Part shown: in pieces, positions 59,232 to 64,000 of the stretch
Numbering within the stretch: the first letter of the stretch is position 1
How the letters are laid out: the number at the start of each line of letters is the position of its first letter
Assembly (NCBI GenBank): GCA_015680685.1
Contig: MNCI01017890.1
Location: 520,794-584,793 of the forward strand
Direction: 5' to 3'
Length of the DNA stretch: 64,000 nucleotides
Source: Gnetum montanum
Taxonomy: Eukaryota; Streptophyta; Gnetopsida; Gnetales; Gnetaceae
Notes under the pieces: generated by a model
The model's database searches: none
Seen by the model: the letters and a program-made list of their open reading frames with translations, nothing else
What the model was told of the DNA's origin: nothing
Position numbers and translations under genes: made by a program

Positions 59232-60405
59232 TGTTTATGGATCTTTTGCTATGTCAAAATGTTAAGTAAAATGAAGTTAAAGGTTGTTTGCATGGTTGTG
59301 TGACTATTGTTTTTGTAGGGACTATGTACATGGAAAATCATGATGAGCTAAAGCCTACATAGAGGACAAGAAACAAATTGAACTAGAGCTTAAAAGAGAA
59401 GGTATTTCACAAGGTCTCAAATGAACATGCAAGAATTCCAAAGAACATGGACAAGGATTAGATATTGTACAAGAAAAGTTGTCATCATTAAAACATGCAA
59501 AAGATCAAGATTATGGACAAGGAATGATGAATTCAAAGGATAAAGAAAGTTGAAGAAAGATGTCTTTGGAAAATAGTAGACATTTTGGTAGATTTGGAGT
59601 GAATACAGGAAAGACATCTTCAAGAAACTACAGATGTATTTCCCCAAGAGGAGATGTCTTCCATCAGACAAAGACATCTCCTAGAACGAGGATTTCAAAA
59701 TGATGTCTTTCCTAGACAAAGATGTCTTCCTAGAATTGAAGGCAAAGACAAAAGGACATCTCAAGCATGAAGAATATATCTTTTACAATCATTAATGATT
59801 GTTGCCTAGCCATTGCATGAGTTCCAAGATGGATTTAGAAACATGGTATCTATAAGAAGACATCCTATGCATTGGGAAATGTGCAAGCCATTATGTTATC
59901 ATAGTAAAATCATTTATTTATCATTGTAATCTATATTTCTCTTCATTGTATCATCATTTGTTCATTGTAAAGTGTGTTGTACCTCAATGTACAAGGATCA
60001 GCAAAATAAGTTGCATTTATCCCTTGTAATTGTTCTCTCTTGTTGCCTTGAGGGGTTGATCTTACTTGACCTATTGGGATCCTATGGGATTGAGTTGTTG
60101 GTGCTGCAGTACAACACTTTGGTGTGGAGCTCAAGGTTGTAAAGGTTGTTGAAGGCTAAAACCCACATTCCAAGATTGATGGAACCTTGTGGGGTTGAGT
60201 GGCTGTTGAAGACTATATAGGGTGTAGACCCTTCAACCACATTTTGAGAGCAATAAAGTCTGGAGGCGTGCTAGAGATCTACCCTCCAAGTGTAAACTAC
60301 CCAAGTTGGGGAACCATGTTAACTTTGGTGTGTGTGATTTTAAGTTACTAAGTTTTAATTTGGGAAACTTATTCATCCCACCTCTTCTAAGTTCAATGAT
60401 CCACA
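59232..60405 (+). mobile_element. probable LTR with many AGACATCT/AGATGTCT motifs
   Basis: The start TGTTTATGGATCTTTTGC and following TATGTCAAAA match the LTR start at 50144. The middle (59550-59760) carries about eight AGACATCT or AGATGTCT words. The last part matches 53880-54251 and ends near GATCCACA. There is a TATATAGGG box at about 60215 and AATAAAG near 60249. No target duplication was found, so the ends are approximate. Confidence 0.55.
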
Positions 60406-61951
60406 ATGTCTAGCAAGGAGTCTTGGATTTTTAAGAAGACATCTCTGTAAGACCAAAGACATCTAGTCTAAGTTTGAGAAGAAAAGAAATCAACTAAAAT
60501 GAAATCAAAACAATATGAAATATCAGAAAAAAACCATAAGTAAAGAACCCTTAAAGATCAAATAATCCAACAACAAGAATAAGTGGAGAATAATGATAAT
60601 ATAATGGAAGAATTAGAGTGAAAATCAAATTAATACAAAGCTAGGATAGGAACCACACAATCAAGGAAATTATACCCAAATTATTAAGAGAAATCATAAG
60701 CAACAAGAAAAGTATTTAATCAATATCATCATAAAAGCATAGGGATAACAACTATAACATTAGCAAGGGATTATAATCCAATAGGGGAAATAAGTCAAGG
60801 TAAGTTACAAAATAAGGAATGAAAAAATACCAAAATTCTAAACTATTTCTTAAATGAGGTGAATTCATAATCTTATCTCAAATCAAAAATCATACAATAT
60901 AAGAATACTAGAAACTATAGATTTAATTACTAATAACATTAATCAATCAAAATAGAAAAATCCAAATTTTTGAATTTGTCAATAATTACTCTCACAAAAT
61001 CCACATCTTAAATTGATGGAAAAAATAATGTTAACACTCATGAATTACATAACAAACTATTAGATCAACATTAGGAGATGTTGAAAACAATCCCACAAGG
61101 AGCATAATAATATAAAATTTAATATCACAAGATTCCATCTCATGAATGTGCATAACCTTTAATCTCTAAATTGGAAAGGGGACTAAGATTACTCACCTTA
61201 AAATCCATATGAATAAGTCTACACATGAAGAACAAGGGACAACAAGTATTTGATCGAAAGAAAAACTAATCCAAAATCTACTAGCATCTTCACCAACTTC
61301 AATTTCCAATGGTACCTCTCCATCATATTTGCTAATATCATCAAACTATGTCAAATAAAAGAGCCATGGAAGTTTTAACAAAAGATTACCAAAAATCATG
61401 AAAAGGGAAAATCTACTAGTTATCCAAAACAAGAGTTAAACTAAAATAATACTTCAATGAATCTCTCTCATAACATAAGCAACTTCCTCTTCTCTTATGT
61501 AACATTCACAAACATGAAGGATAATTAGTAAAGGATATGATAATAAACCGCTATCCTAAGCTATCCTAATAAATCTCATGAAATAGAATTAAAACATTTA
61601 AAGAAAATACAAAGAAACTATTATCATAGGATATAAAACAAGGCCATAAAATATTCACTAAGGAACATCAAGAAAACCATAGATCACCAACCATGCGACG
61701 CTTCCAACCAAATCTCTCATGGAAACATGCCACAATCAATAATAGGATTAGTGTACATCTACTAAATGGAATAGATATATAAGCAAATATATATATAATA
61801 GCATTAATTTATACATGCACCACAATGCTCATCAACATGGAATATTAAGTTGATAGTCAAAAAACATATCAAACTACTAACCTAGGTGTGGAGTAATAAA
61901 ATATTGATGAATGAACATACATGTCAAGGATTCATAAGTATGGGATGTTAC
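60406..61951 (-). mobile_element. gypsy LTR (start at right) and AT-rich sequence
   Basis: The right end is a clear LTR start on the minus strand (TGTAACATCCCATAC from 61952). How far the LTR extends to the left could not be fixed. A GGGACTAAGATTACTCACC word near 61176, in plus orientation, is similar to those at 8830 and 58085, so more than one LTR piece is probably mixed here. Confidence 0.4.
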
Positions 61952-62449
61952 ATACTCCCCACCTTAAGAATATTTCTCTTGGAATATTTTAGGATGAAAA
62001 AAATGTATATCAAACTCAAGATTTTAAGTATCCTCTTGAGAACCATGATAGCTCCACAAGACATTCACCCTAAGTACTATTCTATTATGCAACTAATATA
62101 CCATATAGTCCACAATTATAAAGGGATACTCCATATATGAGGCATCAACTTGGAGTTTTACCTTAGTCTAATCAACAACATGACTATCATCAAGAACATA
62201 GTTCCAAAGCATTAAAATGAAGAGTCTAAAGGTCCCTGGATCTATGATCTAAGGTTTAAAAAAAATAAAGAACTTTGTTAGAACAAGAACAATCTTGTTA
62301 AAATTTCTTAAATTCTATTATGTCTCTCTTCTATTATGAATGAATATGTGTTGCTACAATTATATAGGTCTTGATCTCCCAAGAATAGATTTGGAGAGAT
62401 AGGCATGAATCTCAAAAATCATGAGGATGATCCTTATCATCTTATTTAA
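61952..62449 (-). mobile_element. gypsy internal 3' end with polypurine tract and LTR junction
   Basis: On the minus strand CTTAAGGTGGGGAGTA (61968-61953) runs directly into TGTAACATCCC at 61952-61942. This polypurine tract plus LTR start is characteristic of Tekay-type chromoviruses, whose internal region ends with CTTAAGGTGGGGAGGA. The upstream AT-rich part to 62449 would be the end of pol and 3' UTR, too decayed to translate. It enters the gap. Confidence 0.65.
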
Positions 62450-62581
62450 NNNNNNNNNNNNNNNNNNNNNNNNNNNNNNNNNNNNNNNNNNNNNNNNNNN
62501 NNNNNNNNNNNNNNNNNNNNNNNNNNNNNNNNNNNNNNNNNNNNNNNNNNNNNNNNNNNNNNNNNNNNNNNNNNNNNNNNN
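62450..62581. other. assembly gap (132 N)
   Basis: Unknown bases between the gypsy 3' region and the copia RNase H end. Confidence 0.99.
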
Positions 62582-62599
62582 CCCCCCATGATGGTAAGA

Positions 62600-64000
62600 G
62601 GTTTCACTCCTAGGAAGTCTCAAAAAGACTCAAACTTTTCATAGCTTAGAATCTTAGTAAAGATGTTTGTCATTTGTGCTTTAGTTTCACAATGTTCCAT
62701 GTTGAGTATTTTATCTTGGATCAGGCTTATGAGATGGTGATGCTTGATATTTATGTGCTTGGAACACCCATGTTGAATAGCATTGTGAGTCATCATAATA
62801 GCACTTGTGCTATCATAGTATAAGCAAATGGGAGGTTTGAGTGTATATCCCATTTTAGTGAAAACAGAGTGGATCCATATGGCCTGAGTAGCAGCTTTCG
62901 ATGCAACAATGTATTCTGCTTTTGCTATTAAGAGTGTGACTATATACTACTTATTTGATCCCCATGAGATAAGTGATGTACCAAAGAAGAAACAAAAACC
63001 AGAAGTTGACTTTTGATCTTCAAGGTCGCCTCCCCAGTTTGCATCAATGTATCCCCATATCTTAAAATTTGTATGTTAATGAAACATGATCCCAAAATCT
63101 GTTGTAGTTCTTAGGTGTCACAAAACTCATTTTTCAGCTTTCCAATGTGATTCATGTGTATCTTACATGAACCAAGAAAGCTAATTTACAACATATTGGA
63201 TATCTGGACAAGTATTGGAGAGATACATTAGACTACCAACCAAGGATCTGTATAGTGAAGGGTTGATCGATGGGGATTTATCATCCTTGGTAAGTTTTGT
63301 ACCAAGGGAAATTGGTGTATCTGAAGGATTACAATTAATCATGTCAAATTTCGTAATTAAGAATCAAGAAAATTTCATTTGGCATATGGAAATTGATTTT
63401 TTCCTTTGGATAACTTGAAAACCCAAAAAGTATGACATCTTCCCTAAATTAGACATTTTGAATTCCATTTTCATGGCATTAAGAAAATTATTCCCTAATG
63501 CAAGTGTAAATGAAAAATAGATTAAATCATATACATATAAATAGACAAGAATAAAATCATCTCCAGATATCTTTTTGTATATTGTTGTTTGGTAATAAAG
63601 ATTGATGAAGTCTTCTTACATGAAAAATGCATGAATACGTGTGTACCATGCATGTGGAGCTTGCTTGAGCCCATATAATGCTTTATGGAGCTTGTAAACA
63701 TGATTTGGTTTTCCTTCAACAGTGAAGCTTGGTGGTTGTTCCATGTAAACTTCTTCATTAAGAAATCCATTGAGGAATGCAAAGGCCACATCTAGTTGAT
63801 AAACCACATTACTAACTTGTGCACCAATGGCAAGAAAGTTTCTCATAGATTTCATCCATAAGATAGGAGGAAAGTTATCATCAAAGTCTCTACCTTGTTA
63901 TTGGAGATATCTTTTGGCAACTAGGTAAGCTTTGAATTTTTCTACTTCACCATATTGTTTTCTCTTAATTTTAAATATTCATTTTAAACTTATAATAGGC
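62600..64000 (-). mobile_element. Ty1/copia pol, RT and RNase H, degenerate, running off the right edge
   Basis: Minus-strand order from 64000: SLKWIFKIKRKQYGEVEKF and KAYLVAK, then an open stretch 63855-63616 with VYQLDVAFAFLNGFLNEEVY, MEQPPSF and KALYGLKQAPHAWYTRI. The catalytic motif is LYVYD at about 63540-63526, for LYVDD, so one Asp is Tyr. Next MSNLGKMSYFLGFQVIQRKK, then YRSLVGSLMYLSNTCPDIQY. RNase H contains DLEDQKSTSGFCFFFG, YIVASKAATQAIW and, open at 62853-62620, LYYDSTSAIMMTHNAIQHG, SKHINIKHHH and IFTKILSYEKFESF. It ends normally for copia at about 62600; the 3' LTR would fall in or beyond the gap. Integrase is right of the window. It is not the same element as 1-1650. Confidence 0.92.

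Noticed and set aside
57965-61952. One 4-kb minus-strand gypsy LTR
   Set aside because: It contains another LTR-like block (59232-60405) and LTR words in opposite orientations, so it is more likely a mixture of pieces.

Overview
The window is nuclear DNA of a seed plant, AT-rich and almost entirely old, decayed transposable elements. Evidence for a plant: plant-type LTR retrotransposons (Ty1/copia with a tRNA-iMet-like primer site, Ty3/gypsy of Tat/Athila and Tekay-like type), an L1-type LINE, tRNA-derived SINEs, a NAC transcription-factor relic, and a spliced gene with an AP2-like domain. The density and age of the elements suggest a large, slowly purged genome such as a conifer's; that is inference only. 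There are two assembly gaps (51037-51750, 62450-62581) and one ambiguous base at 2991.

Layout. 1-1650: gag-protease-pre-integrase part of a copia element (minus strand) running off the left edge. 2320-2891: a solo LTR with an exact 5-bp target duplication. 4160-6545: an L1-type LINE (minus). 9369-12500: a Ty3/gypsy body (plus), abutting a copia gag, primer site and 5' LTR (12540-14417, minus). 16500-20300 is different: richer in CpG, and it holds the best gene in the window, a five-exon minus-strand gene (17398-18400) for a 148-aa AP2-like protein, followed upstream by several tandem repeats and a hairpin. 20392-20963: a LINE endonuclease scrap and two SINEs in opposite orientation. 21960-23070: a gypsy gag relic and a foldback MITE inside TA repeats. 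24021-24783: a NAC pseudogene that still shows its exon-intron-exon layout.

27360-49230 is a complex of Ty3/gypsy elements: a plus-strand pol (30870-33480) lies tail-to-tail with a minus-strand pol (35280-38740), and a second related minus-strand pol lies at 46661-49230. They are accompanied by related LTR-like blocks and by families of degenerate tandem repeats (GACTATGC/GCATAGTC arrays and a 32-bp GGCC repeat). 50144-50890 and 59232-60405 are related LTRs rich in AGACATCT/AGATGTCT motifs, with a third partial copy near 53880-54251 that matches only the 3' part of the second. 52761-53240 is a second CpG-rich island with a candidate gene interrupted by one TGA. 61952 marks a gypsy LTR/polypurine-tract junction, and 62600-64000 is copia reverse transcriptase and RNase H (minus) running off the right edge.

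Apart from the AP2-like gene and the candidate at 53 kb, no open gene is supported. The element coding regions contain stops, frameshifts and changed catalytic residues, so none looks autonomous. I found no evidence of a new biological system; the most interesting material is the AP2-like gene, the NAC relic and the unusual repeat arrays.
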